Assembly: GCF_900103665.1 (NCBI RefSeq)
Contig: NZ_FNGY01000010.1
Location: 124,001-188,000, forward strand
Reading direction: 5' to 3'
Source: Pedobacter steynii
Lineage (GTDB): Bacteria; Bacteroidota; Bacteroidia; Sphingobacteriales; Sphingobacteriaceae
Length of the DNA: 64,000 nucleotides
Part shown: positions 9,199-19,012 of the stretch, piece by piece
How positions within the stretch are numbered: the stretch's first letter is position 1
Layout: the number at the start of each line of letters is the position of its first letter
The notes under the pieces: model-generated
Seen by the model: the letters and a program-made list of their open reading frames with translations, nothing else
What the model was told of the DNA's origin: nothing
Databases searched by the model: none
Program-made: the position numbers and the translations under genes

Positions 9199-12100
9199 TT
9201 ATCTGATTAGGTGTATTGGTCCCGTACGTTTAGGTGCAGCGGCTCCATAAGTCATGCCTTTCCATTCTGATCCATTGATCATCTGGACCTCCACTTTCCA
9301 GTAATACACGCCCTGCGGCATGGGTTGTCCTTTAAAGGTCCCATCCCATCCTTCTACAGGCCGGCCTTCTTCCAGCAAACTTGTTTCCCACATCTTTTCG
9401 CCCCATTTGTCATAGACACTGAACTGCCATGATCTGATGCCAGAACCCTTGGCACTGAAAAGGCGCAACTCGTTTGTTTCACTTCCCGGAATGAAGGAGT
9501 TTGGGAGAAATAAATATCCGGGAACCCCGGTAATGCGAACGGATTTATTGGTTTCTGTAAAACAGCCTTGCTGGTTGCTTACTCTAAGGGTAACTTTATA
9601 CAATCCGGTATCAAGATAGGTATGGCTTGGATTCTTTAAAGCGGAACTGGTATGGTCCCCAAAGTCCCAGCTCCATTGATCCGGAGTATTGCTGCTTTCG
9701 TCGATAAAGTTGAAGGTGTAATTCGGGATGCTGATCTGAATGCCTGGTTTTACACTGAATTGTGCTATCGGAGGACTTACAATGTGAATGAAATTGTTTT
9801 GTATCAGGCGATGGGTACAGCCCAGGCCATTCGTTGTGGTTAAGGTAACGGTATAGAAAGGTCCCTGGCCTGAATAAACATGTGAAGGTTCAAATTCGTT
9901 GGAGCTGGTACCGTCGCCAAAGTCCCAGAGTTGGGAAACAGCACCGGTACTGGTATTGATAAACTTAACCTCCATTCCCGGACAACCGGTCGTATTGTTG
10001 GCACTGAAGGCAGTTAAAGGTTGTTCCAGTACGGTGATGGTTTCGGAGGTGTTCACTACTGAACAGCCATTGGAAGCGGTTAATGTCACCGTATAGATCC
10101 CAGACCTTTCGAAGGTATGGCGCACCATTTCCGGAGCTGTTCTGGTCAGTAAGGTGGCGCCATCCCCAAAGTCATACTTAAATAGATTGGCTCCTTTGGA
10201 ATTGTTATAGAAGTTTACTGTGAATGGGGCACATCCCTCTTTTTCATTAGCATTCACCACGAGTTCGGGAGTGATGGTATTCGGTGCTACTCTGATGACA
10301 AAACTTTGTTCGTTTGTTCCACATTCATTCTCTGCAATCATTTTTACAGTAAAATCCTGCGTGATCAAGGTATTATAAATGTGCTCAACGGGGGATTTAT
10401 CCCTGGTGGTAAATATCGGGCTGCCATCTCCAAAATCATAGTAAAACATATTTGTTGCGCCCGGAGAGGTATTGCTGAAAGTCACTTTCATTGGAGAACA
10501 ACCGGTCACCTTATCCGGGGAGAATACCGCTTTTGGTTTAGCTTTTATTAAAATAGTAGAAGTAAAAGTGTTTTCTCCGCAAGAGGTAATCGCAGTTAAA
10601 GTCACTGTATAGCTGATGTCATCTCCTGAAGGGTCAGGTAAAAATGTGACCGGAGGAGCTAAGGTTTGTGTGGAAGTTGTGCCATTCCCAAAATCCCATT
10701 TGAAGGTTGCATTGGTCAGAGAGGTAGAGGTGTTGACGAAATTTATCAATAAGGGCCCGCAACCCTCAGTTGCACTTTGTGTATAAGCAGCAGTTACATT
10801 TTGCTGGGTGCTGAAGGTATGGCTAAATTCGTCCGGAAGGCAATTCTGACTGCTGCTGGTTACGAGTTTAATCACTACAGATTGATAGCTGTTCGAAATC
10901 GTGTACCCGGGAAACGATAGTCCTTCGCCTATTTTAAGGCCATCTGCATACCAGGTATAGGTGTCATTTCCCTGAGGAAAGGGAAGGGCCTTTATATTTT
11001 GTGCGTCAATATTAAAGGGGATACATCCTTTGTCGGCACTGAAGCTGAACACAGCCTTCGCATTTGGTTTTACAGTAATCGTAACCGGGCTACTCGGATG
11101 CTGCAACGCACCGCTACATTCAATACTGCCTACAACACGCCGGAAAAAGGTGGTGATACTAAGTGGATCCGGTTGATAGTCCTGGAATTTTGCTCCCGGA
11201 AGATCAGTCCAGGTAGATCCATCAATGCTGGATTGCCATTGGTAAAGGTAATTGCTGCCGTCTGCCCCCTGTGGGAAAGTTCCTTCCAATTTTGCTGGTG
11301 TCAATCCGGAACAAATAGTCTGAGCGGCCGTGATGGTATTGTTGGTAATTGAGGGCAAGGCAATAATACGGATCACATTGCTGGGCTCCATGCAGGCACC
11401 GCTTCTGACGATCCTTCTGAAGCTCAGGGTTTCCTGAAGGCTAAAGTTTAAATCTGCACTGCGCTGATCAGGAATAATACTCCAGTCAGTTCCGTTACGG
11501 CTATTTTCCCAGGTAAAAGTATAGGCATTGTCTCCACCGGAAAGGACAATATTGGAGATATTGATGGCTTGTCCGTAGCAAACCACTGTATTTGGATTGC
11601 CAATGGTATTGACTATCGGGGGAAGGTTGCTGATGTTGAGTTCATCGGCTGTGGGATCACAGATTGCAGAGCCGGTAATCGTCCATCGGAATTTGTAGGT
11701 CCCGGGAGTAACCGCTGTAACTGTCGATTGCGGATTCGCGGGATCAGTAATCAGGGCGTTAGGATCTCCTTGTATCATGGTCCATTTGCCGCTTTCTCCG
11801 TTACTGGTATTTGGAGCATTTCCTGAAAGCTGGAAAATGGGCACGTTACATAATTGCTGGTCAGGGCCGGCAGTTGCGATACTGATTGCAGGAATGATGG
11901 TAATGGGGATTGCATCCGTTATTTTTTCGTCGCAGGCACCATTTTTCAGCACTGCCCGGTATTGGGTGTTTACGGTTAGATTACTAAAGTTTAAGACAGG
12001 AGTAGTATTGTCGATGATCAGCCAGTTGCTTCCATCGGTTGAGCTTTCCCAGCGTTGTACCGCTCCAATATGCCCGGTTAGGGTAATTTGCCCGGTATTT

Positions 12101-15100
12101 AGACCATAACAAACAGTAGTTCTGTCTCCTGCAAGTGTGCCTGCTATGGTTGGCGGGTTAACGGTAATGCCGACGTTTGCTACCGACGGACTACAAGTCC
12201 CTGTACCGGATATGGTCCAGCTGAAGGTATAGGTTTCTCCTGCAACGAGGCCACTGACTACTGCATTTGGAGAATGGAGATTGGAAAATGTAAGGTCTGT
12301 TTGTCCGGAAGTCAGCAACCAGGCCCCTGTTTCAGTTGACTTAGGATGATTGCCATCCAGTGTATAGGTTAATGCGTCGCAAATGCTGACATTCATTCCG
12401 GCAGTTGCGATAGTAATTGCCGGATCTACAGTAATGGTTACCGTAATTTCTTCACCGGGACATCCGGTTGCAGAGATAGGAATGATCTTATAGGTCACAG
12501 TTCCAGCCAGATCTCCGGTATTGACCAATGTTTCATTGATGGCAGTGATTGCTGTTGGTGTTGGCTGATCATGGTTTCCTGTTACCCCATTAGTGCTTGT
12601 ACTCGTCCAGGTATATTTGATGCCGGGAAAACTGGGTGTTAGTGTAATTCCTGAGCGTTCTCCACTGCAAATTGCAGGTTTTGAAAGTGCTGCGGTGGCT
12701 GAAGGTTTAGGATATACGGTTACTGTAAAGGAAAATGGAATTCCTGCACAGCCATTCAGGGAGGGGGTAATTTCATAAACAACCACAGCGTTAGCGGTGC
12801 TGCTGGAATTGAGGATAACATCAAGTATTTTTCCTGATCCTGCAGGACTAAATGAACTTCCGGCATTCAGATCAATATTTTTTGCTGTCCAGCTAAAACT
12901 GCTTCCCGGCAGACTTGTACCCGCAGCCGGATCGTAAGAAAGGGGATTGCCCGAACAGATCTGCTGTACTGTATTTGTCCCTGTATTGTTAGGGAAAATC
13001 CCGATTTCGATGACATCTTCCACTTCCGCACAAAGTCCGGTAAGGTTTGTACTGACAATAAGTTTTATGGTCGCTTTGTGTAGGTCGCGTTCCTGTTGTG
13101 TCGGGATATAATTCGTGTTCAGATTGTCGGTCTGATTGGAGAACGTTCCTGCTCCCACCCACCTGCTGGCCCTGTAATTGCCATTGGTCACCACTCCGCT
13201 CAAATTTACGGATGCGTCATAGCAGATGGGATTTTTATCTGCGGTAATTTTTACAATAGGGGAAGGGTAAAAGGTAATCAGCTGTTCTTTACTAACTGAT
13301 CCGCAGCTGTTTTTATGCGTGACTGTGACTTTATAGCTTCGGTACTGCTTGAATAGAATGGCTGGAAATTTACTGTTTACATTTGTACTGTTCTCAAAGC
13401 TAAAGTCTGCATTGGTTAAGGCTGTTCCGTCTGCTGCAGTTACTGCCCAGGTATAGGTGTCTGCAACATCAAGCTCGGTTCCGGAAAATAGTACTTTGGT
13501 TGGACCGCTGATCTGGTCGTCATACTTATACAAATCTGGTTTACAAAGATCAACGGTTGCCGCTAATGTGATGGTTGGCGCGCTGTCAATAATAATGATC
13601 CGTTGTGGGGGCGTTGTGCTAACTTCCCCGCAGGCGGCACTACTGATTTTTAAGGTAATCTCATAAGTCCCCTGTTTTAGAAATTTAAACGTGGGCTGCG
13701 GAATTCCATTGGTAAAAGTAACTTCTGAGGTGTTGGCATTACGATTTGATTTAGTCACCACCCAGTTGTAAGTATGATTGGGGCCGCAGCTATTGTCAAG
13801 GATGGACTTATCATGTGCCTGAATCTCAAATGGAGCGCAATGTGTATTGGGGATGCCATTGAAATCAAAATCTGGTTTGGGTGGATTTTGAATGCAAATC
13901 TGATGGGTAACAGATTCCCCGTTACATTGTCCACTGGTAACAGATTCTAATTTGATCGAATAAATCCCGGGGGCTGCAAAGAGATATTGGAAAATCGCCG
14001 ATCTGGGTAAGTTGGCTGCCTTTTTAACATCGTCTACGTACCAGTTATATTTCACATCATTGTCTGCACAAATGGGATTATTGGCTTCACTTTCTCCCAG
14101 CATAGAGGTGTTTAGGAAGTTAATCGTGCTGCCGGTACAGCCTGTAGCCGGATAATTGAAACTGTTTTCGGGTTTTTTAACAACTTTGACATAGGTGGAA
14201 AGTTCTCCGCCGGTTATGCCACAAAACGGACTTACCGCGGCAATGTTTATCCCAAATACATTGTACCTTGGTCCTGTTCCTGTATTGTATACGGGCCTTC
14301 CACAAGAGGGCAAAAGGTATTCATGGCGGACATATCCGAGCTGAAGGTCACACAGGGTGTATACTTCGGGTCTGCCTTCCGAATCTCCCCAGTCGATTTG
14401 ATAAGTAGTTCCCGGATAATTATTTTTAATCCCGTTCTGAGATAGATCTACCGGAAACTGAAGATATCCTCCCGGTAAACAAACAATACTTCCTCCGGTA
14501 GTGCCAAAACTATTGTTTGTGGTGTTATTGATCAGCATGTAAGCCTTTGTGCTTACTGTGCCATTTAAACTGGCCTTAACAATCAATGTGTAATGACCCA
14601 ATGGAGCGGTAAAGCTTTGAATTGGCGATTCGGGGGTAAAGGCCAGATTGGCTACATTTAATTTGCTGAGTTCATTCTTGATACTGGCCGTGACTACGCT
14701 TGACGTGGTGGAAGCATTGGTAAAATCAAAGACGACATTTGCAATCCCGGGACACCGCCCAAAAGCTTCTTTTGTGGCGCCCGGACCTGCAGTTGGCAAT
14801 TCCGGCGACGAACCGACCGCTGCGGAAACTTTTGTCCCAGCCTTAATCTCAAACGGGAGGGAAGGATTGGAAACAAAGGCCGGATTGGTAGACTTAACCT
14901 GAAGCCGGTAACTCGCTCCCGGAGGTGCTGTTGAGGGGATTATTCCGTTAACAAAGGTTGCGTAAAAACCATTGTAGGTTCCAATTCTATTATTGCCGCT
15001 AAAACTGCCGCTGGCGTCAGATAGATAAAGTTCAAATACATTTCCAGGCTTAAGGCAGCTGCCGTCCTGCAGTTCAAGCATAGCGGTAATACCAGAGCCG

Positions 15101-15207
15101 GGAGTATAGGGACCCGGATCAGCAACAGTAAGAATGATTTGAGAAAACGCCCCCGTCAACTGGCAAAAAAATACGATAATGGTTAAAAAAGCAAAGCGTT
15201 TTACCAT
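9199..15207 (-). CDS. Giant PKD-repeat surface protein with type-B T9SS sorting domain
   Basis: A 2002-residue protein with a signal peptide (residues about 1-22), a long array of Ig-like/PKD-like and SprB-type repeats, and at least five canonical PKD motifs (WDFGDG variants) in the last third. It ends in a gliding-motility-associated C-terminal domain over roughly the last 100 residues (LPNSFIPGSETN, SVYDKWGEKMWE, GWDGTFKGQPMPQGVYYW). That domain is the type-B sorting signal exported by the type IX system. The protein is presumably an adhesin on the cell surface. Cysteine pairs across the repeats suggest disulfide-stabilised modules. PorP/SprF follows immediately. The exact ligand cannot be told from sequence. 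Confidence 0.93.
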   Translation of the reverse strand: MVKRFAFLTIIVFFCQLTGAFSQIILTVADPGPYTPGSGITAMLELQDGSCLKPGNVFELYLSDASGSFSGNNRIGTYNGFYATFVNGIIPSTAPPGASYRLQVKSTNPAFVSNPSLPFEIKAGTKVSAAVGSSPELPTAGPGATKEAFGRCPGIANVVFDFTNASTTSSVVTASIKNELSKLNVANLAFTPESPIQSFTAPLGHYTLIVKASLNGTVSTKAYMLINNTTNNSFGTTGGSIVCLPGGYLQFPVDLSQNGIKNNYPGTTYQIDWGDSEGRPEVYTLCDLQLGYVRHEYLLPSCGRPVYNTGTGPRYNVFGINIAAVSPFCGITGGELSTYVKVVKKPENSFNYPATGCTGSTINFLNTSMLGESEANNPICADNDVKYNWYVDDVKKAANLPRSAIFQYLFAAPGIYSIKLESVTSGQCNGESVTHQICIQNPPKPDFDFNGIPNTHCAPFEIQAHDKSILDNSCGPNHTYNWVVTKSNRNANTSEVTFTNGIPQPTFKFLKQGTYEITLKISSAACGEVSTTPPQRIIIIDSAPTITLAATVDLCKPDLYKYDDQISGPTKVLFSGTELDVADTYTWAVTAADGTALTNADFSFENSTNVNSKFPAILFKQYRSYKVTVTHKNSCGSVSKEQLITFYPSPIVKITADKNPICYDASVNLSGVVTNGNYRASRWVGAGTFSNQTDNLNTNYIPTQQERDLHKATIKLIVSTNLTGLCAEVEDVIEIGIFPNNTGTNTVQQICSGNPLSYDPAAGTSLPGSSFSWTAKNIDLNAGSSFSPAGSGKILDVILNSSSTANAVVVYEITPSLNGCAGIPFSFTVTVYPKPSATAALSKPAICSGERSGITLTPSFPGIKYTWTSTSTNGVTGNHDQPTPTAITAINETLVNTGDLAGTVTYKIIPISATGCPGEEITVTITVDPAITIATAGMNVSICDALTYTLDGNHPKSTETGAWLLTSGQTDLTFSNLHSPNAVVSGLVAGETYTFSWTISGTGTCSPSVANVGITVNPPTIAGTLAGDRTTVCYGLNTGQITLTGHIGAVQRWESSTDGSNWLIIDNTTPVLNFSNLTVNTQYRAVLKNGACDEKITDAIPITIIPAISIATAGPDQQLCNVPIFQLSGNAPNTSNGESGKWTMIQGDPNALITDPANPQSTVTAVTPGTYKFRWTITGSAICDPTADELNISNLPPIVNTIGNPNTVVCYGQAINISNIVLSGGDNAYTFTWENSRNGTDWSIIPDQRSADLNFSLQETLSFRRIVRSGACMEPSNVIRIIALPSITNNTITAAQTICSGLTPAKLEGTFPQGADGSNYLYQWQSSIDGSTWTDLPGAKFQDYQPDPLSITTFFRRVVGSIECSGALQHPSSPVTITVKPNAKAVFSFSADKGCIPFNIDAQNIKALPFPQGNDTYTWYADGLKIGEGLSFPGYTISNSYQSVVIKLVTSSSQNCLPDEFSHTFSTQQNVTAAYTQSATEGCGPLLINFVNTSTSLTNATFKWDFGNGTTSTQTLAPPVTFLPDPSGDDISYTVTLTAITSCGENTFTSTILIKAKPKAVFSPDKVTGCSPMKVTFSNTSPGATNMFYYDFGDGSPIFTTRDKSPVEHIYNTLITQDFTVKMIAENECGTNEQSFVIRVAPNTITPELVVNANEKEGCAPFTVNFYNNSKGANLFKYDFGDGATLLTRTAPEMVRHTFERSGIYTVTLTASNGCSVVNTSETITVLEQPLTAFSANNTTGCPGMEVKFINTSTGAVSQLWDFGDGTSSNEFEPSHVYSGQGPFYTVTLTTTNGLGCTHRLIQNNFIHIVSPPIAQFSVKPGIQISIPNYTFNFIDESSNTPDQWSWDFGDHTSSALKNPSHTYLDTGLYKVTLRVSNQQGCFTETNKSVRITGVPGYLFLPNSFIPGSETNELRLFSAKGSGIRSWQFSVYDKWGEKMWETSLLEEGRPVEGWDGTFKGQPMPQGVYYWKVEVQMINGSEWKGMTYGAAAPKRTGPIHLIR

Positions 15208-15280
15208 TTCTATAAGTTTACATCTTTAATGTAATCAATATATTACGTGTTTTCTCTGTTCTTTTTGTTCTTTTTTGAGC

Positions 15281-15326
15281 AAAAAGAAACCGTCTACTAA
15301 TTTTACTTAGGAGACGGTCTCTTTTT
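15281..15326 (-). terminator. Bidirectional rho-independent terminator after groEL
   Basis: A 10-base inverted repeat (GAAACCGTCT at 15286-15295 against AGACGGTCTC at 15312-15321) is flanked by AAAAA and TTTTT. Reading on the minus strand it follows the groEL stop by about 25 bases. Runs on both sides would also permit termination on the plus strand. Confidence 0.8.
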
Positions 15327-15349
15327 ATTGTAATTATAGGTGGATGATA

Positions 15350-16990
15350 TTACATCATTCCGCCCATACCACCACCACCCATTGGAGGCATACCTGCACC
15401 AGCAGGAGCATCTTCAGGATCGTCAGCCAATACCACCTCTGTTGTTAACAACATCGCTGCGATAGAAGCTGCGTTTTCTAATGCTACACGACCAACTTTA
15501 GTTGGATCGATCACACCGGCAGCAATTAAGTTCTCATATACATCAGTACGTGCATTGTAGCCAAAGTCAGCTTTACCTTCTTTAACTTTTTGTACTACGA
15601 TAGAACCTTCAATACCTGCATTCTGGCAGATTTGACGTAGTGGCTCTTCGATCGCACGTTTTACAATAGCAATACCAGTAGTTTCATCATCGTTGCTACC
15701 TTTCATTCCTTCTAATGCCTCAATAGCACGGATGAAAGCAACACCACCACCGGCAACAATACCTTCTTCAACCGCAGCACGTGTTGCATGTAATGCATCG
15801 TCTACACGGTCTTTTTTCTCTTTCATTTCAACTTCAGAAGCGGCACCAACATAAAGAACTGCAACACCGCCAGCTAATTTAGCCAAACGCTCTTGTAATT
15901 TCTCTTTGTCATAATCAGATGTAGTTGTCTCGATTTGAGCTTTGATCTGGTTAACACGAGCTTTGATGTCTTCAGACTTACCTGCACCATTGATGATTGT
16001 AGTATTGTCTTTGTCAACAAGTACTTTCTCAGCAGTACCTAAATAAGTAAGGTCAGCATTCTCTAATTTATAACCTCTTTCTTCAGAAATTACAGTACCA
16101 CCGGTTAAGATAGCGATGTCTTCTAACATTGCTTTTCTACGGTCACCGAAACCTGGTGCTTTAACCGCAACAACTTTCAGAGATCCACGGATCTTGTTCA
16201 CTACCAATGTAGCTAATGCTTCGCCATCTAAGTCTTCAGCAATGATCAACAATGGTTTTCCTGTTTGTACTTGTTTCTCTAAAACCGGCAACAATTCTTT
16301 CATGTTACTGATTTTTTTATCGTAGATTAAGATGTAAGGGTTTTCTAATTCCGCTTCCATTTTATCCGCATTAGTTACGAAGTATGGAGACAGATAACCA
16401 CGGTCAAATTGCATACCTTCTACTGTTTTTACTTCAGTTTCAGTACCTTTAGCTTCTTCTACAGTAATTACACCATCTTTACCTACTTTAGCCATTGCTT
16501 CAGCGATAAGAGAACCGATAACTTCATCATTGTTTGCTGAGATAGAAGCAACTTGTTTGATTTTGTTATTGTCTTCACCTACAGTCTGAGACTGAGACTT
16601 TAAGTTCGCAACGATTGCTGTAACTGCTTTGTCGATACCACGTTTCAAATCCATTGGATTTGCACCGGCAGCAACGTTTTTAATACCTGCAGTTACAATT
16701 GCCTGTGCCAATACAGTTGCAGTTGTAGTTCCGTCACCTGCAATATCTGCAGTTTTAGAAGCCACTTCTTTAACCATTTGAGCACCCATATTTTCAATTG
16801 GGTCTTTTAATTCAATTTCTTTAGCTACTGTAACACCATCTTTAGTGATTGCAGGTGAACCAAATTTCTTGTCAATAATTACGTTACGTCCTTTAGGACC
16901 TAGAGTTACTTTTACTGCATTGGCCAAAATATCCACACCTCTTTTCAGGGCGTCACGGGCTTCTACATTATATTTTACTTGCTTTGCCAT
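15350..16990 (-). CDS. groEL: Chaperonin GroEL (60 kDa)
   Basis: A 546-residue Group I chaperonin that folds client proteins in the cytoplasm as a double heptameric ring with GroES. It contains the nucleotide-binding motif GDGTTTATVLAQAI and the catalytic-loop stretch VNKIRGSLKVVAVKAPGFGDRRK, and ends with the glycine/methionine-rich tail GGMGGMM. It lies 58 bases downstream of groES and is certainly in the same transcript. Length and motifs are entirely normal. Confidence 0.99.
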   Translation of the reverse strand: MAKQVKYNVEARDALKRGVDILANAVKVTLGPKGRNVIIDKKFGSPAITKDGVTVAKEIELKDPIENMGAQMVKEVASKTADIAGDGTTTATVLAQAIVTAGIKNVAAGANPMDLKRGIDKAVTAIVANLKSQSQTVGEDNNKIKQVASISANNDEVIGSLIAEAMAKVGKDGVITVEEAKGTETEVKTVEGMQFDRGYLSPYFVTNADKMEAELENPYILIYDKKISNMKELLPVLEKQVQTGKPLLIIAEDLDGEALATLVVNKIRGSLKVVAVKAPGFGDRRKAMLEDIAILTGGTVISEERGYKLENADLTYLGTAEKVLVDKDNTTIINGAGKSEDIKARVNQIKAQIETTTSDYDKEKLQERLAKLAGGVAVLYVGAASEVEMKEKKDRVDDALHATRAAVEEGIVAGGGVAFIRAIEALEGMKGSNDDETTGIAIVKRAIEEPLRQICQNAGIEGSIVVQKVKEGKADFGYNARTDVYENLIAAGVIDPTKVGRVALENAASIAAMLLTTEVVLADDPEDAPAGAGMPPMGGGGMGGMM

Positions 16991-17048
16991 TTTAAAATAT
17001 TGTTATTAATGATTGATTGTTGTAAAGTTGAATCGGTTAATTCAACGA

Positions 17049-17342
17049 TTAAAGAACTGCGTAAAGATCAGACTCACGCATGATAAGATATTCTTTACCT
17101 TCAAAGGTAATTTCAGTACCACCGTATTTACCGTACAAAACCTGATCGCCAGTTTTAACGCTCAATGGGATTAGATTACCTGTAGACTCGGCATATTTGC
17201 CAGGTCCTACTGCAACTACTGTTCCTTGCTGAGGTTTTTCTTTAGCTGTATCAGGAATGTAAAGACCCGAAGCTGTTTTTTCTTCGGCAGGAGCAGCTTC
17301 AATGACTACTCTATCTGCAATGGGTTTAATGTTTAAAGCCAT
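17049..17342 (-). CDS. groES: Co-chaperonin GroES (10 kDa)
   Basis: A 97-residue co-chaperonin that caps the GroEL ring. It starts with NIKPIADRVVIE and carries the mobile loop (EEKTASGLYIPD) and the GPGKY segment, all normal for the family. It is the first gene of the groES-groEL operon. No CIRCE-type inverted repeat (TTAGCACTC/GAGTGCTAA) is visible upstream, so HrcA control by a CIRCE element is not supported. Confidence 0.99.
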   Translation of the reverse strand: MALNIKPIADRVVIEAAPAEEKTASGLYIPDTAKEKPQQGTVVAVGPGKYAESTGNLIPLSVKTGDQVLYGKYGGTEITFEGKEYLIMRESDLYAVL

Positions 17343-17431
17343 AACTTATTGTTGTTTTAATTTTAAAATTAATGTAAAAGTATTACGTGCTCCTTGTATA
17401 TCAGTTTCTATGCCAAGGGAGGCTTGCTTGC

Positions 17432-17439
17432 CAAATTTA
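17432..17439 (-). promoter_or_regulatory. Candidate -7 promoter box of groES-groEL
   Basis: On the minus strand TAAATTTG matches the Bacteroidota -7 consensus TAnnTTTG and lies about 90 bases before the groES ATG. No TTTG box is present at the usual 19-base distance upstream, so the call is tentative; heat-shock operons may depart from the consensus. Confidence 0.35.
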
Positions 17440-17507
17440 CACTGCATTGTCAGCTAATAGATTAGAGGAAACCATTTTTGTGTCAGAGTGGCAGAATTGT
17501 TTCCCAT

Positions 17508-17540
17508 AAAAAAAGAGATGCCTTTTCAGGCACCCCTTTC
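17508..17540 (-). terminator. Rho-independent terminator after susD-like gene
   Basis: On the minus strand GGGGTGCCT and AGGCATCTC pair over nine positions (two of them G-U) around a GAAA tetraloop, followed by seven T. It sits about 40 bases beyond the SusD-like stop and would end the SusC/SusD transcript before the groES leader. Confidence 0.85.
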
Positions 17541-17576
17541 TTACAACACTGGTTGATTTGAATTAATCCCCCCGAA

Positions 17577-19001
17577 TTAAAATTTATCAAAGAAGAGTTT
17601 GGTCTCCACGACATCGCCTCCGATCGCTGCCGCTGCGGCAGATCTGTTCACATTATTTACATTCTGCTCATTTACAGGGTAGGTGAAACGGGTAGGAAAG
17701 CCAGAAACAGCATCCGCAGGCAAAGCTAAAACAGGAAAGTCTAACTGTCTGTGGCTAATCCATGCATCAATTCCACGGTTATAGAGCGAGAGCCACTTCT
17801 GTGTGCCTATCTTTTGTTTCCAGGTGCCCTCAGCAGTAGCAAAAGCAACTTCCGGTTGTAATAAATAGGCGTTTGCTTCGGCTGCACTGCCACCCCAGTC
17901 TAAAATGGAGGTCCTGATCGCACCATTGTAGTAGAATTCAGTGGTATTTCCAACATTAAAGGTTCTTGCCGCAGCTTCAGCCATTAAAAACTGTACCTCT
18001 GCATAGTCCAGAATGTTTCCTGGAAAATTGGTGTTGGTGGTTTTCACAGCGGTATGCGAAAAATTGCTAAAAGGGCTGTTTACTCCAGGGCTTCCCCCTG
18101 AGTATCCTCCCTTGTTGTCTTTTGTGAAATAGTAGGCCAACCGTGGGTCCTTAACATCACTCATGATTTTTATAATCGTACTTGCGGCCACAAAATCCTG
18201 CCTGCCACTTTGTATGAGATCTATCCAAACAGGATTGGTATTCGGTGTGGCAGAAACATAAGGGAACTTCGCGCTGTCATCGTTGGAATTGAATACACCA
18301 CCCGCAACGGCTGATTCTGCTGCTGCTTTGGCGATAGCCGGATCTGCATCTGCAATCGTAATGGCCATTTTTAGCTTTAAGGAGTTTGCAAAGCGTTTCC
18401 ATTTTGTAGGATCACCAGCATAGAAGGCATCCGCATTACCAAAACTGGCTGCTGCCGGATTTAGAGTGGTAATGTCAACATCCAGGCGTCTTAACAGCTC
18501 CTTGTAAGTGCTTAAAGCATCGTCGTATTTAGGAAAAGTATTGTCGATATTAAGTGCTTCCTTAAAGGGAATGTTGCCATAGGTCGTCAACAGGTAATAC
18601 CAGCTGTAGATCTCCATGATGTCCAGAATGGCGATTTGGTTTTTACGTTGGTTTTCATCTGGTACATCGGAAGGCATTATTTTTCTGGAGGCCTCAAAAT
18701 TATTTAATGCCTCCCGGTAAAAGGCATTCCATAAATTATCTGCTATATTTCTGGTTACAAAATCATACTGACTTTCATCCAGATAAGTAGTTTCCTGCCA
18801 TTGTTGCTCAATTAATCTGAACACATTCCGGTTTACATTTGCGGAAGTCAGGATATCCACCAGGCCATGTTGTGCCATAGTGAACAGGGAGGAAGAGGAT
18901 ACCGAAGTGGGCTTCTTCGGATCGACGTTCACACTTGATAAATCTTTAGTACATGCGACCAGAAATAATACTGGAAGGATAGCTGTTATAATTTTTTTCA
19001 T
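17577..19001 (-). CDS. SusD/RagB-family nutrient-binding lipoprotein
   Basis: A 474-residue outer-membrane lipoprotein with signal and lipobox (LPVLFLVAC, Cys17), then the SusD-like helical TPR fold; the YSWYYLLTTYGNIPF stretch is typical. SusD-like proteins sit on the cell surface as a lid over the SusC transporter and capture a glycan or peptide ligand. It follows the SusC-like gene by 11 bases. No glycoside hydrolase or peptidase gene is adjacent, so the ligand cannot be inferred. Confidence 0.93.
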   Translation of the reverse strand: MKKIITAILPVLFLVACTKDLSSVNVDPKKPTSVSSSSLFTMAQHGLVDILTSANVNRNVFRLIEQQWQETTYLDESQYDFVTRNIADNLWNAFYREALNNFEASRKIMPSDVPDENQRKNQIAILDIMEIYSWYYLLTTYGNIPFKEALNIDNTFPKYDDALSTYKELLRRLDVDITTLNPAAASFGNADAFYAGDPTKWKRFANSLKLKMAITIADADPAIAKAAAESAVAGGVFNSNDDSAKFPYVSATPNTNPVWIDLIQSGRQDFVAASTIIKIMSDVKDPRLAYYFTKDNKGGYSGGSPGVNSPFSNFSHTAVKTTNTNFPGNILDYAEVQFLMAEAAARTFNVGNTTEFYYNGAIRTSILDWGGSAAEANAYLLQPEVAFATAEGTWKQKIGTQKWLSLYNRGIDAWISHRQLDFPVLALPADAVSGFPTRFTYPVNEQNVNNVNRSAAAAAIGGDVVETKLFFDKF

Positions 19002-19012
19002 GATCGATCTTG

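Noticed and set aside
9199..15207. Repeated sequence in the giant gene as a CRISPR or tandem DNA repeat
   Set aside because: The repetition is at protein level (PKD/Ig-like modules) with strong DNA divergence; there are no regular identical repeats with spacers.
17343..17500. CIRCE-type heat-shock operator before groES
   Set aside because: No TTAGCACTC/GAGTGCTAA inverted repeat is visible in this leader.
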